Part shown: one piece after another, positions 1 to 11,253 of the stretch
Position numbering within the stretch: position 1 is the stretch's first letter
Layout of the letters: every line of letters begins with the position of its first letter
Origin: Lactifluus volemus
Taxonomy: Eukaryota > Basidiomycota > Agaricomycetes > Russulales > Russulaceae
NCBI GenBank assembly: GCA_022376515.1
Contig: WTXI01000013.1
Coordinates: 682,001-746,000 of the forward strand
DNA: 64,000 bases
Direction of reading: 5' to 3'
Notes under the pieces: model-generated
Database searches by the model: none
What the model saw: only the letters and a program-made list of their open reading frames with translations
What the model was told of the DNA's origin: nothing
Program-made: the position numbers and the translations under genes

Positions 1-897
1 AATCCTTTGGCCCTCGTCCCGCGTCCTCCAGCACCTGCAGCGACCCAACAGCCGGTGATCATGGGCGACTGCGCTTACGAATCATTTGGATATGCCCCTG
101 CAGCGAACACCTGGACCCCTTCCGCTGTAGTCCGCCGCGTCGGTGCCATCTGTCAGAGCGTGAAAAAGGCAAATGCGTTGCTGCGCGCATACGACATCTC
201 CGCCCATACTCCAGACGACGAGTTTCCGGAACGTCTCTTGGAACTCATCAATGATGCACGCTTCGCGTGGCCGGTACACCTTGCCGCGGAAAAGTTCCGC
301 ACCTCTCGGTTATCTCAGGATTCTGGTGGTGTCTGGCGCTACGTCTTTGATCAGGAGGCACCGGGAAGCGATATCCCGCACCACTCCACGGACGTGCTCT
401 ACCTCTTTGACACCGCGCGACCCGCCTTTGCCGCGCAATCGCTCATTCCCCCTCCAGACCATGAAACGTTTTACCCAGACCACTTTGACGTTGACGATGA
501 GGAGCAGGACGACGACGACGTACCGTTCGACAATTCGGCGTTCGACGACGCGAGCTCGGACGATGGCGAGCTCATCCCACCGGTAGATCAATATCAATAC
601 ATGGCGGTGCGGGACGCCTTGCAGGCGCGCTGGATCGCGTTCGCGTATGGACAGGCGCCCTGGTCCCCCGACAAAGTGTTCGTACTCGGACCTGAGGGCG
701 AAGCGGGCGAGCGCGGTTCGAATATCTTTGATAGCCGTCGGCGCACCGTGGCATGGCGCACGGCGCTCGAACCTCTCGGTCCCGCACTCGTGCATAAAGT
801 CGGGCTTGAGTTGAGCAATGGCCCGTCGGGCGGCGCGCAGTTCGTACAGCGTCAGCAGCTTCTCGAGGAACATCAGCTTCAGCAATATATGGCTTAG
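1..897 (+). CDS. Carboxylesterase type B (partial, 3' end)
   Basis: The frame is open from the first base of the window to a TAG at 895-897, so this is the C-terminal ~298 residues of a gene that starts outside. The motif sequence resembles the end of type-B carboxylesterase/cholinesterase alpha/beta hydrolases: YVFDQ, then a His-rich GSDIPHHSTDVLYLF segment that should carry the catalytic histidine, then RWIAFAYGQAPW near the C terminus. A strongly acidic Asp/Glu insert lies between these two blocks (around 480-560). The Ser nucleophile and the Glu/Asp of the triad would lie upstream and cannot be checked. The likely role is hydrolysis of carboxylic esters; the substrate is unknown. No intron is needed in the visible part. 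Confidence 0.8.
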   Translation, partial: NPLALVPRPPAPAATQQPVIMGDCAYESFGYAPAANTWTPSAVVRRVGAICQSVKKANALLRAYDISAHTPDDEFPERLLELINDARFAWPVHLAAEKFRTSRLSQDSGGVWRYVFDQEAPGSDIPHHSTDVLYLFDTARPAFAAQSLIPPPDHETFYPDHFDVDDEEQDDDDVPFDNSAFDDASSDDGELIPPVDQYQYMAVRDALQARWIAFAYGQAPWSPDKVFVLGPEGEAGERGSNIFDSRRRTVAWRTALEPLGPALVHKVGLELSNGPSGGAQFVQRQQLLEEHQLQQYMA

Positions 898-1801
898 CTT
901 TTTACTTGGTGTACCTCGTCCCCCTATCCTCGTCCCTCGTTCATTCAAAAAACCGTATTCGGAAGAGCCTATGCTTCGGAACCCTTCACCCTTTGGTTTC
1001 ACTTGGAGTCCCTCGATCAGGCACATGCTGCGAGGACGGTCCACGCGTATAGGATATTGTAGCTCGTTTATCCGCAGATCTGCAAGTATCGTCTGCAGAA
1101 CTGTACAACACGCACTCAGCCTCAGCTCCACCCACCCACATCTCTCCTATTTCACACGCCATTTCTTCTTCCCCATCTGGGTTTTCATTTGTATTGTAAC
1201 ACCTTTTTTTATTATTTAGAATGGTGGTGAAAAAGGGCCGCAGCCTTGTCAATGATCCGCCGATCCAAGCCCATTTTCGGTTTTTTTTTTTTTGTTCTGG
1301 AATAAACGCCCTTGTTTATTTCTTGCCGAGTTTCCCGAGTCTGACTTTCTTCCCGTTTCAGCCCCTCAATTTTACCCTATTTACCCCCCCCCCACATTCG
1401 CCAAACATGTCACATGCATCTCATCTTCTAATCAATACATAGCTTTCAGGAAGTCATTTTCTAACAAACACTACACGTTGCACATCTGCACTCTGTTATC
1501 CTCATTGATTTATATTTATGGCAGTTCCGTTGTCGCATTGTAAGATTAGTTGTATCACTTGTTCTTTTTTTGAACAATAACAGACTTGCACACACAAACG
1601 ATATGCACTCATATAAAATCCAATTGATCTCGTGTAACTTATGTGTGACATTAAACGTGGATATTTGCCATTTTGCACTGCGGACGATGTTGAAGTCCGT
1701 TTTTCCTCTACAAAGGGCTCCGATCAAATCAAATGCGCCTCCCGTAACTCCCCGCGCTCGACGTTGAGTCTTCTCGCTTCGTCGCTCTACCCCGGTATCA
1801 T
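898..1801. other. Intergenic, convergent 3' ends
   Basis: About 0.9 kb lies between the convergent carboxylesterase and SHMT stops. I see T-rich runs (around 1278-1290) and short ORFs with no recognisable similarity. No gene, tRNA or repeat is supported here. Confidence 0.6.
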
Positions 1802-3626
1802 CTAATCATCCTCCTCGATCCCCGCCGGCCGCGTGATTGGACCTATGACCCCGGGTACGGGCCACCTCCTCGCGAACGCGCGCACCTCACGGCGGAGCTC
1901 CGCGACAAGCTGGGGAGCCGTCTTGCCCTCCTGGGGTACGGTTGCCGCACGCACAAAGTCCTTCAGAAGCTTGCTGCCAGACTCCTTCTGGGCTAGCAGC
2001 GCAAGCTGCACAGCACGGTGAAGGAAATCCGCCACGATTCGCAGGTCATCCTCGCGCATATCACGTGAGGTCAGTGCGGCGGTACCGATTCGGATGCCAC
2101 CGGGTACCTGCGCAGACGCGTCGCCCGATACGGCATTTTCTGAGAGTAAGAACGCTTCAGTAACATTGGGTCTTTTCTGTAAATATGGAACGCACTGTTG
2201 ATGGTAATGCCGAGGAGGTCACCAATCTTCTCAACCTTGGACCCGGTTAACTTGAGCGGGCGAAGATCCCACAAGACGAGATGGCTATCAGTGCCACCCG
2301 TCTGGAGCTTGTACCCGTGTTTGAGGAGTTCGTCCGAAAGCGCCTGTGCGTTTTTGATAACCTGTTGTGCATATGTCTTGAAGGACGGCTGCGCCGCCTG
2401 CAAGAGGGTGGTTGCGATACCCGCGATAGTGTTATTGTGTGGCCCGCCCTGGCACGCGGGGAATACAGCATCGTTCACGCGTTTCTCAAGATCTTGGCGC
2501 GCCTCGCCGTCCTTGCGGAAGAAGATAAGGCCAGCACGCGGCCCGCGGAGTGTTTTGTGTCTACAAGATCTGAGATATCTGACAACTCCCGAAGAAAGAC
2601 CGGACACTCACGTTGTCGTTGTGACCACGTCACAATACTCGAAGGGGCTGGCGAGCTCTTGGGCAGCTACAAGACCAGAAATGTGAGCGATGTCTGCCAT
2701 GAGGTATGCCCCGTGCTCGTCGGCGGTCTTGCGGAGATTGGCATAGTCCCAATCACGGGGATACGCAGATGCGCCGCAAATGATGAGGCGTGGTTTGAAG
2801 ATGCGTGCTTGCTCGGCCAGACGATTGTAATCAATGAGCTGCGTCGTGGGGTCTAGCCCATAGGGGAACGACTGGAAGTAGATCGAGGACGCAGTCATCT
2901 TCTTCTTGGCTGTCTGTGCGGGAATTAGGGAACCAAATATAGAGAAAGGCGTGAAGAGGTATTCACATAGTACCCATGTGTGAGATGCCCGCCGTCTGGC
3001 AAGCCGAGACCCATTAACCGGTCCTGGGGTTGCAATAATGCGGTTAATGCAGCAAAGCTATCTCGAGTAAATCTCATTGAAAGGGAAGCGAAGAAAAAAG
3101 GGCATACTTGGCTGTGGACCCAGAGTAAGGCTGCACATTGACACCCCACTTGGCAGGGTCGAGGTGGAATGCCTCGAGTGCCCGCTTGCGGCAGAGGATT
3201 TCAAGTTCATCGATCCATTCATTGCCACCGTAGTAACGGGCATTGGGAAGACCCTCGGAGTACTTGTTGGTCAGGATGGAACCATTCGCTTCCATTGTCG
3301 CACGGGAAGTCAAGTTCTAAGCGGTGGGATAAGTCATAGGTTTCAAATGACTCGAGACAAAATTGGGCACCTCGGAGGCGATGAGCTCGAGGCCAGAGTA
3401 CTGTCGCCATGTCTCCTTGTCGATAATGTTCTGAACCTGGGGGTCCGCCTCGGATAGAGGGGCATAGAGGATTTTGTTCTAAAAATGTAATCAAGTTAAG
3501 AGTCAGAGCAATGCATCTCTCGAGGCAGTGTCTCTGTCTCGTGGATGCCATGTGGTGGCTCTACATTTCCCGAGACGACGAAAGAGAGGAAAGATAACTC
3601 ACGAAATCAGGTGTTGATTGAGACAT
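1802..3626 (-). CDS. SHM2: Serine hydroxymethyltransferase (cytosolic type)
   Basis: This PLP enzyme interconverts serine + tetrahydrofolate and glycine + methylene-tetrahydrofolate, feeding one-carbon metabolism. Seven exons join in frame: 3626-3603, 3478-3371, 3316-3108, 3057-2967, 2913-2612, 2560-2196, 2139-1802, giving 478 aa, the normal length for the cytosolic form. Visible family blocks are [35 protein letters not shown], the PLP-lysine motif [16 protein letters not shown], and [15 protein letters not shown]. No mitochondrial presequence precedes MSQSTPDF, so the protein is probably cytosolic; the SHM2 symbol follows yeast usage and is an inference. The gene is divergent from the secreted repeat protein at 4015, sharing a ~390 bp promoter region. 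Nothing is broken. Confidence 0.95.
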
Positions 3627-4014
3627 AATTCTACGTGACAAGGTAGTAAAACCGGGACCAAGTGGTCGTGCGCAAACCCGGGACAACATTTTTTGAACCA
3701 CAGAAAAAAAATAAAAAGAAAACGGAATGAGCGTAACTTGTCGGCATCGGCCGATTCCACCCCCTCAGAGATGACCCAGCAATGTCGAAAACAACACCAC
3801 AAATACTCAGCCTCTAAACGGTAACAAGGGTTTGTTACGGCTGGACCCATCATGCTGTTTTCGTTGGGCCGTTGTCTTTGTGTCTCGTTATATAAACTTG
3901 ATCCCTCGTCATGCCTGACACTTTATTTTTCTTCCTCATCAGCTAGACGCTACTAGAGCCTGGTGCTCACCTTACTCTTCGCTGCCTCAGACGAGCTATT
4001 TTCCTCAACACTAG
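3627..4014. promoter_or_regulatory. Shared promoter region with TATA box
   Basis: This is the divergent spacer between SHMT and the secreted repeat protein. A TATATAAA element lies at 3889-3896 on the + strand, about 120 bp upstream of the ATG at 4015, and is followed by a pyrimidine-rich stretch, as in many fungal core promoters. Confidence 0.45.
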
Positions 4015-5152
4015 ATGTTCTTCAATGGGTTTCTTCTTTCCTTATTTGTTGTTGCTGCTGTCGCTGCACCTGCACCATCTATGAACGATGGTGCCACTCC
4101 TTCAATTATTCAGCTACAATCCAACACTTCGTGCACAGGCATGTCACCTTGTTGGTAGCCTTCTCGTTCAAGCTAATAGATCCCATCTAGGTGTTAGTTC
4201 TTCAGGTATAAATCCTGCTCCATCGCCAAGTTTCGTCCTTCTGAATAGTCCGGACGCTGTGAATCCCACCCCGTCACCAAGTGTCATCCTTCTGAACGAT
4301 CCCCTCGCGGTGGAGCCCACCCCGTCGCCAAGTGTCATCCTTCTGAATAGTCCGGACGCTGTGAATCCCACCCCATCGCCAAGTGTCATCCTTCTGAACG
4401 ATCCCCTCGCGGTGGAGCCCACCTCTTCCAGCTCCTACGGCAATTATGCCGCTTCGCCGCAGGCTTTGGCGAGCCCTTCGATCATCAATCTCAATGCACC
4501 TGTGGGTGGGGATTTACCACCCGTCATCCATCTGAATAGGCGACAATTCGAGTCTGCATCTTCTGCGAGCACGTTCAACTCTGGAGGGATCGTGCCCACG
4601 ACGACTACCCCTTTTGCGTTCCCCTTCTCTCCCAACGCCCCTACGACTTTTTCATCGTCAAGTTTTAACCTTGGTGGCGTTGTCTCTTCATCGCCTCCCA
4701 ATCCTGCGTTCACGCCCGTTCCAAATCCCGTTGCGTCGAACGGCCCGTCTGAGTTCACAACCACAGGTGCAAATGGCCTCGCGACCGTCCTTTTACTCTC
4801 CACCGTAACTTTGACCGTGACCAATGCGGCGTGCTCAACCCCTCCTGCCTTTATCCCCCAACCAGCTCTCAGCTCTCCTCTGGCGTCTTCCCCCGCTGCA
4901 TCTCCTTTCTTTCTCCCAGCCGCCTCGTCCGCCTCCCCGACCAACATCAACGCACAGACTCCGTCGGCCGCCTCGGCATCGAGCTTTAGTATCATCGACC
5001 TCAACGTGCCTTCCTCCTCGACCCCTACTCCTGCTGCTGTGTTCTCCTTCAGCTCAGCGCCCGCCTCGAGTGTCACCCCAGCTCCCTCGCCCGCAAATGC
5101 CGCACCGCCGGCGAACTGTGACTTGTCATGCCAGCTTACCGCGAGCGTATGA
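4015..5152 (+). CDS. Secreted Ser/Pro/Ala-rich repeat protein
   Basis: The first exon (4015-4138) starts MFFNGFLLSLFVVAAVAAPAP, a clear signal peptide, and continues to ...NTSCT. Its frame differs from the long ORF downstream. A 52-nt intron at 4139-4190 with a GC donor (ACAG|GCATGT), an internal CTAAT branch-like site and a TCTAG acceptor restores the frame exactly. The mature protein is low complexity and dominated by Ser, Pro, Ala, Thr and Asn. It holds tandem ~17-residue units of the form PTPSPSVILLN, encoded by a ~102-bp DNA repeat at about 4247-4420. Single degenerate copies of an (I/V)xLN motif recur later (SIINLNAP, PVIHLN, SIIDLNVP). A few Cys residues lie near the C terminus. Probably a wall-associated or extracellular O-glycosylated protein; I do not recognise a family. 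An alternative ending is possible: a GTATGA donor near 5147 and a CATAG acceptor near 5206 could replace the last residue. Confidence 0.65.
4247..4420 (+). repeat. Coding tandem repeat, ~102-bp unit
   Basis: Two near-identical copies of a ~102-bp unit encode alternating SPDAVNPTPSPSVILLN and DPLAVEPTPSPSVILLN segments. The two halves of each unit are themselves related, so the ancestral period is ~51 bp (17 codons). Confidence 0.75.
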
Positions 5153-6877
5153 GGACTTGACTGCCCTAAGGACAATACTCACTGTATCAATCTCTCCCAT
5201 CTCATAGTTGTATTATAGCTAATGGTGGCTGTATTGACGATTTACTAATAAAGCTCGAGTTGAATTGGACAGCAGACTTATGATGGCTCTTGACAATTGA
5301 CGTACCCTGGATAAATGTATCAGGTATCCTAAAAAAGAAAGGCGAGATGAAGCTGACTGTAAGTACATAAAGGAAACATAAGGAAACAGACAGTGAGATG
5401 AGCCTTCTCGTCGACGTCGTCGTCTTAATCCAAGCACAAGCAACACTGACAAGCCTTCATTCTCGTATTCATCCGCACGTCCTCCCGCGACATGTCCAAA
5501 TCCATGCACGGCTACGATCTCCGTTCCAAGGTTAAGAGGAGACCTGATAAGCGCCCCCATAACTCGGAAGGGAAGCAAGGGTAGCCCAACCTGGGTCCAA
5601 AGCAGATGGTATGTGTATTTGAAGCACCCTATGAGGATAAGGGGAGAATGAGAAACACTTCTTTGAACCAAAGTTTTAAATCGTCAAACAGCAGTCGTAA
5701 AGTTAACCCATTGGACAAAGTTATGTATCCTGTTATCCATCCAGAACATTGATGTTGGCATGACTATTTATAATGCTCCACACACTTCCAGAATCATGGT
5801 GGGGAGGCATGGGCAGGGAGAAGTGCCGATGGCACGGTGCATGAGCTAGTCTTGTTCATCATAATCTAAATATCAGTAATCTTCATTCACTGAAATGACA
5901 ATGTGGCACTCCTCCCTGCCTATCACGATTCGCGGTCGCAGACCCAAACACGATTGTGATCGGTGTCGGCAGTGGCTATGGCGAGGAAAACGGTAGCGAG
6001 GTGAGGGTGAGGGTGAGGGTGAGGGTGTTGATGACCCAGACACACTGGGTAGGACCCGGGATCCGATGAAACTCAGCATCCGATACCCAAAATACTGCCC
6101 TGACTTGCTCATCCCCATCCTCATCCCAGGCGAGCACACCCACCACGCCCATCCCGGGACCCCCATATCTGTCCATTCGGCATTGTGGCAGCAACACCTG
6201 CGTACACCCGCCCGCCCGCCGACCCTGTCCCCGACCCGCCCAGACCAAGCATACAAATCTCAGTTGACCATAATTTGCATTATCAACTTTAATTTCTTAG
6301 CTCCATAACACGACATCGCTCAGCAGTTCTAGTTCATTTTCAATCCTCAAACAGGTGGCATAGCTCTCCAAGTCATGCGTCATAACTTCATGTATCACGC
6401 TGAGGTAACGCTGACTTTTTTCGTGGTAGGTGAGTTGGTGTAATGTCCTCAAACAGTCCAGAAAATGACTAATCTTGGTCCCCACTATGAGATCCATTTC
6501 TGTCCAAAGATACATTGTCGAGCGTAATGACGCATTGGTGTGGGTATCGATCTATCTCTGTGTCTTACTGGGTCGCAACTCAAGGTGCAGTGACATCTTC
6601 ACTACCGTACGCATCTCTGCCCACGACGTTCAAAGCTGTGCCCTCCTCATATACATAATCTTGTTTTTCCACGAATAACACACCAAAATCAAAACCAGCT
6701 GTTCCAACTTATAAGTGCTCCCATAGAACAACAAGTATGTATTTCTTATGTCCATAATGGTACCATCGAAGATGATAGCTACTCGCGAAAGGTAATTCCG
6801 ACGTGGAAGTAGTTGTCATTGCCTTTGATGATACACAAGTTCAATAGGATCCCACACACGACGAAAGCTCATCTGCT
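5153..6877. other. Intergenic with a short tandem repeat
   Basis: About 1.7 kb between the convergent repeat protein and Hsp20. The only structure I see is four copies of a GGTGAG hexamer at 6001-6026. The short ORFs here look unconstrained. Confidence 0.6.
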
Positions 6878-7437
6878 TCAAGCAATTGTAATCTTCTTTC
6901 GCTCTGTTTCAGGCGTTGACCTCGGGAAGGCGATAGTCAAAACGCCGTTCTCCATGGACGCTTTGATGTCCTCGTTCTGCATGCGTTTCGTCAGCACATT
7001 TATTCAATCAGTTTTTGAGTGACAACTCGACTCGCCTTGAGGCCATGTGGCAAGGACAACCCCCTCGCGAATTTCCCATAGCGGCGTTCGCGAATGGCAT
7101 AACCCCCCTCGTTGCGCTCAGAATATCCCTTGCTCTCCCCAGAAACGGTGAGAACATCATTGTGTACGTCGATTGACACGTCTTCTTTCTGCAAGCCAGG
7201 AAGTTCGAAGGCCACGTTGACATTATTGGTGTCCTTGTCGTAGTGAACGTCCATCCTGCGAGCACGATGAGCTCATTGTACGGTACTGTGAAGCATTAAA
7301 CAAACTTACCTGGGCCTGAAGGTGTCTACGCTCTGGCTTTGGCGGATTGCTCGCGAGTTGAACGCCTCATCGAAGAAGCGATCAAGACTGGCAAAGTCGC
7401 TAAGAATGTCGTTGAAGTAGCAGGTGGTGAGCGACAT
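6878..7437 (-). CDS. Small heat shock protein, Hsp20/alpha-crystallin family
   Basis: An ATP-independent holdase chaperone of 148 aa in three exons (7437-7310, 7255-7036, 6976-6878). It starts MSLTTCYFNDILSDFASLDRFF. The alpha-crystallin domain runs from about residue 45 (MDVHYDKDTNNVNVAFELPG) through the motif NEDIKASMENGVLTIAFP, with the conserved GVL, and ends in KKITIA, an IxI-like tail. Intron 2 (7035-6977) uses a GC donor (AAG|GCGAGT); this keeps frame and joins LPHGLK to NEDIKAS exactly as the family requires. A TATA box and a heat-shock element lie upstream, so heat or stress induction is likely. Length is normal. Confidence 0.93.
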
Positions 7438-7508
7438 GTAGTAAAGAGGATGATCGTTAAGAATAAGTTTGTAAGTTGTTGAGACGAGCGAGTTCAAGTT
7501 CTTCTGTG

Positions 7509-7516
7509 CTTTTATA
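7509..7516 (-). promoter_or_regulatory. TATA box of Hsp20
   Basis: On the minus strand this reads TATAAAAG, about 72 nt upstream of the Hsp20 ATG at 7437, a usual fungal TATA distance. Confidence 0.65.
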
Positions 7517-7629
7517 CCTCTACTTTGCACTAGACCGGAAGGTACTAGGAGGTTCTACGACCTCCGCCTCGTTCTCGCAAATGACGTTCTGACTACCCGC
7601 CACTTCCTTTTTCAGCATCGAAGACAGTC

Positions 7630-7641
7630 GAACATTCTAGA
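7630..7641 (-). promoter_or_regulatory. Heat-shock element
   Basis: GAACATTCTAGA at these positions has three alternating 5-bp nGAAn units (GAA, TTC, then GA of the third), the consensus bound by trimeric HSF1. It lies ~190 bp upstream of the Hsp20 start and ~115 bp upstream of its TATA box. Confidence 0.65.
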
Positions 7642-8052
7642 TTGCTCTCTCCGCTACTCATTGCGCGGGTCAACGACTTTAACGACTTACTCACGCTCTG
7701 TATACACGGCATTTGGAAGGTCTTGAAAACAGTGATGCTAGCTAGTAGACTGCAGGCAACTACCGCACACTCCGAGGGTGCTCTGAAGTGGGAAATGACG
7801 TAAGCAGTCTCGCGCCTGGCGCCCGCGCAAACTTGAGGCCTTGAGATGCTACACAGAGTTGGCAGCGCAGCGAAATGACGCTCCGGAAAAGCAAGTCACG
7901 ATCTCTTAATAGTACTAACAATCACATGGGGACCCTACCGTGGTACAGTAGGTACATGTCCAGTCGGGCATTTACAAACTTAGTTACATTCTGGCCTTCG
8001 GGGGAAACTTGTATGAGACGCCCCCATCACTTCGGGAAGCCTGCTCGCTTTG
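7642..8052. other. Intergenic, no gene seen
   Basis: This is distal Hsp20 promoter and 3' flank of the dienelactone hydrolase gene. No coding similarity was seen. Confidence 0.5.
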
Positions 8053-9198
8053 TTACAAATGTTTAATTAGCCACTCCACGGAGGCCTTGAACGCGGCTTC
8101 CCTGCCAGCCTTTTCCTTCGGGTTATTCTGTACGCGAGAACGTGGTGGCAAGAACGTCAGAGTAACAGAACAAACGTTAGACAGATCAAAGAACACGCAC
8201 CAGGTCACAGCGAACGGTAAATCCGTGGGTAGCTCCGGCCGAGTACGTGCGGTGGTAACCAGGTGCAAAGTTCGCAAATTTCTCATCGGCCAGATCCGCA
8301 AATGGTTTGGGGAACATGGTATCGAACTCACACGAATTGATGAGGAGAGGAGCCTTGCTCTTCTCGATATAAACCTGCGATGCAATCTTCAGAAGAGGCA
8401 TTCAAGAGTGCCCATGGATACCGCACGTCTAAATCTTCATGCTTGAGGAAGGACGGGTGGTTAACGACGGACACGTGAAGAAGGTTATCGAAAGCGAGGT
8501 CGAAGATGATGCGGGCTATAGTCAACGGCTTCAGTGTTGCACCCTGACGGTGCAGCTACGTGTATTGCGTCATACCACCATAGCAGAAACCGGTACCGCC
8601 GTAGGTCGTGACGCCCTGCGCCTGGAGACCCTCGATAACTTTGCGCACACGAACCCCAGCTGGCTTTGGGGGATGTTTCGTGAGCCACTGGCCAAGGTCG
8701 AAACTTTCTCCCTACAACGTTTGCTTCATGAGCGGAAGAGAAGGACAGGGAAATTACACGCGAATGACACACGGGGTTCAAGGCGTCCCCAGGTACAGGA
8801 TCGCCTTTGAAGAGGTCTGGAATGTATACCTTGAAGCCGTTACGGGCAAAGTCGTCAGCAAGAAGCTGAAACGAGAACAAGTCAATAGAGAATGAACAAG
8901 GTTCATTGAGGTTGACGTGCCAAATGATTCGGAAGTTCGGTACCAAAGACGTCGGTCACATAGATAATGGCCTTATTCTTTGGATAATCAGTTTTGGGAG
9001 TGGCGACGTAGGTCTTGATGCCATTGATCTCCTCATACGTCCCTTGGAAGGTGTCGGCAGCTGGAAGCTACATTGACAAGATAGGGCAATTACCTTCGGG
9101 TGTGCCTTCATGGCGGACACCTAGTACCACAATTACGTCATAGGCTTCACCATAGATCAGGTGTTCATACCGCTAATGCAGTCTTTACATAAACTCAT
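8053..9198 (-). CDS. Dienelactone hydrolase family protein
   Basis: An alpha/beta hydrolase of 253 aa in eight exons: 9198-9171, 9120-9094, 9060-8921, 8865-8773, 8711-8576, 8515-8427, 8374-8201, 8127-8053. Family marks are HEGTPE near the N terminus, LLADDFARNGFKVYIPDLF, the Cys nucleophile in GFCYGARIIFDLAF (completed only after splicing), an Asp in INSCEFDTMFP and the His in SAGATHGF, forming the Cys-Asp-His triad. Such enzymes hydrolyse dienelactones or other small lactones and esters; the substrate here is unknown. Two odd introns are required: one with a GC donor (8920-8866, TTG|GCACGT), and one of only 33 nt (9093-9061). A TATATA lies ~62 bp upstream of the start, at about 9260. The fold-critical residues are all present, so the gene is probably functional. 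Confidence 0.88.
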
Positions 9199-9694
9199 GC
9201 TGTAGGATACTTTGAAGGAGAGGGAAGGGTAACGATAACGGTGGTTGATTCGGGGGGATATATAAGCAAAAATACTGCTGCGGAAGTACTTGATCATTAT
9301 CAATTCAGGTCGGTACTCAAGGTACTTCAAGTTAAAGTTGAGCTGATTAAGCTAAGGACATGGCGCATGCAATGATTACTGACTCAGCTGATAACTGAAT
9401 TGATACGAAGCGAACGAGTAGGGTAGGCACTTTACTCAGCGCTTGGTTCTTTGTCTGATCAGGTGGACAGGTGCTCTCCAGCGCCAGTGAAGCTGGCTTC
9501 GGCGATTTCCCGCCCGCACTTGGTTCACAAGGCCGTAGTTGAACGTTGAATGTTGAACAATTGCTCTCATAATGAGCGCTACTACGCTCTGGCCCACACA
9601 GAACGTTGAACCTGGTTGAGGAGATGATAATCACAGGGTTGTTTTACAATTATTCAAGGTATTTGCAACTTCCTCAGCTTACCCGGATGCAATG
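9199..9694. other. Intergenic with 7-bp GAACGTT repeats
   Basis: Spacer of ~0.5 kb. Around 9538-9560 and 9601-9610 there are diverged tandem heptamers related to GAACGTT. A longer array of the same unit occurs at 60334-60368. Confidence 0.5.
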
Positions 9695-10708
9695 TCACCC
9701 TCGCACCCTGACGACTTTCCTCTTTCCTTTTCCGCCTGGAACACCCCCGATAGCCCCTTGTCCCTCTGTAGCGTTCATTCCAGCCCGGACAGTGTCGATT
9801 AGTACACCGGATGGAACGGCTGGGGAGTACGGTGATACACGTGATTTGAGCGCCGGCTGGGGTTCTGGAGGGCAAGGCAATGGGTGTCCAGTACGCTGAA
9901 AAAGTTTCGGTTTTGATTTTGCCTTAGATACCTGCGCTCCTGCTGTCGACTTTCCGGCGCCTGTTTTGGATTTCGTAGGTTTTGCGGTGGGTGGAGGTAC
10001 GGGCTCAGGATACGTATATGGCTCGCATGGGACGTTGTCCGTCTTGACTCGTTGGATCTGTGACGAGACAGTCTCAAGGAGCTGTTTCTCTGTATGGGAT
10101 CAGCCTCGGCGGTTCACTGTAGCTCAAGACATTAGACGTACTAGTTCTGATGTTGGAATTAACGGGCCGTCCGTCCTTCTTCCATTGTACACGTACGCGA
10201 CCAGGGTTTTCCCAGTCGGATGGATGCATCTTGTTCACTTCATGTAGGGTGCCTAGCCCTAGGCGAGAGCACGCGTCTGCGATATCTTTGCTCAGAGGCC
10301 ACCACACGCTCTTGGATCGCGATATTCTCCGAGCACCAGTTCCATACGGTCGCTTCGCATCGATGTAAATTGGGTAAATACACGTCCACCTAAGCCCATG
10401 TCAGACGGTGGTACATTGATTAAGAGGTTTGCGCACATCTTATATGGCGTAATGTCCGTTACTCTACCATCCCGCGCATCGGACCGCGATGCTGGGCCAC
10501 CTCCAGCGGAATGAGCAAGTAATTCTGGGGCTTCTTCGCTGCCCCCATCGTCGTCGTCGTCGTCGTCGGGGTCATCTTCGTCGATATGTAGGTCCACAAT
10601 CTTCTCAAGAATTGCACCGTGCGAGCCTGTGTCAGGTAGCGACCGGGACGGCAGAGGCAAATCAGTATCGTCATCAAATTCCTCAACTATTTGAGCCCGA
10701 CGAGACAT
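9695..10708 (-). CDS. SEC65: Signal recognition particle subunit SRP19/Sec65
   Basis: Binds SRP RNA helices 6/8 and promotes SRP54 assembly for co-translational targeting to the ER. Three exons (10708-10437, 10389-10142, 10089-9695) give 304 aa. The N-terminal ~90 residues are acidic and disordered, with an eight-residue Asp run. The SRP19 domain begins at WTCIYPIYIDAKRPYGTGARR, continues through WWPLSKDIADACSRLGL and HPSDWENPGRVRVQW, and ends IRTKKQLLETV. A Pro/Lys-rich tail follows and ends KGKRKVVRVRG, a basic end typical of fungal Sec65. The gene is longer than the mammalian protein (~144 aa) but close to the yeast one (~273 aa). Confidence 0.93.
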
Positions 10709-11253
10709 GTTTGATAATTGAGTGCGTTTTCTGAGCTTGCGGGCGTTTTTCGTATTTCTGGAATTGGGTCACCGTCGTGATGGAATGTAATGTTCCCACG
10801 TCCCCATGATCATTACTATTCACCGCAAGCCACTCTCAGCGTTACACTCAGCAACGACACCAGTCATCATACTGTGAGGGCACTCTGGTTCGCCTTTTTC
10901 GAAGTATATACTCATTTTTTTTTGATAGCCTATTCACCCTATGCCTTTCTTCCGTCTCGGCCCAGCCATCCCCCCGTTTCGCCAATGACACTGAGTCCAT
11001 CTGCCGCCCGTTTGGAGAGTGTGAACCTTGTCCACATGCTGTTGTACGCTGATTCATTTATTTTTTACTGCGGAAGTGAACATGATTTTTTTTCTTTTTC
11101 CAGCTTCAAGAGCCCTTCTGTCAGCCATTCGGTAATCGCCGCCTATTGCATTGTCTCCCACCTTCTTCTCCCTCTGGTCCTGAACAGGCACATCCCGAGA
11201 TAAACTCAAGCCATAATTCAGACAGCCATGTTCGTCCTGCAGCGGTAGACCAC
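10709..11253. other. Intergenic, no gene seen
   Basis: T-rich and pyrimidine-rich DNA upstream of SEC65. No coding similarity is visible. Confidence 0.5.

Noticed and set aside
818..1219. Overlapping + ORF at the carboxylesterase 3' end
   Set aside because: Out of frame with the esterase and without family similarity; a shadow of the real coding frame.
6001..6026. Telomere-like GGTGAG repeat
   Set aside because: Only four copies of a hexamer that is not a known fungal telomere repeat, inside an intergenic region.
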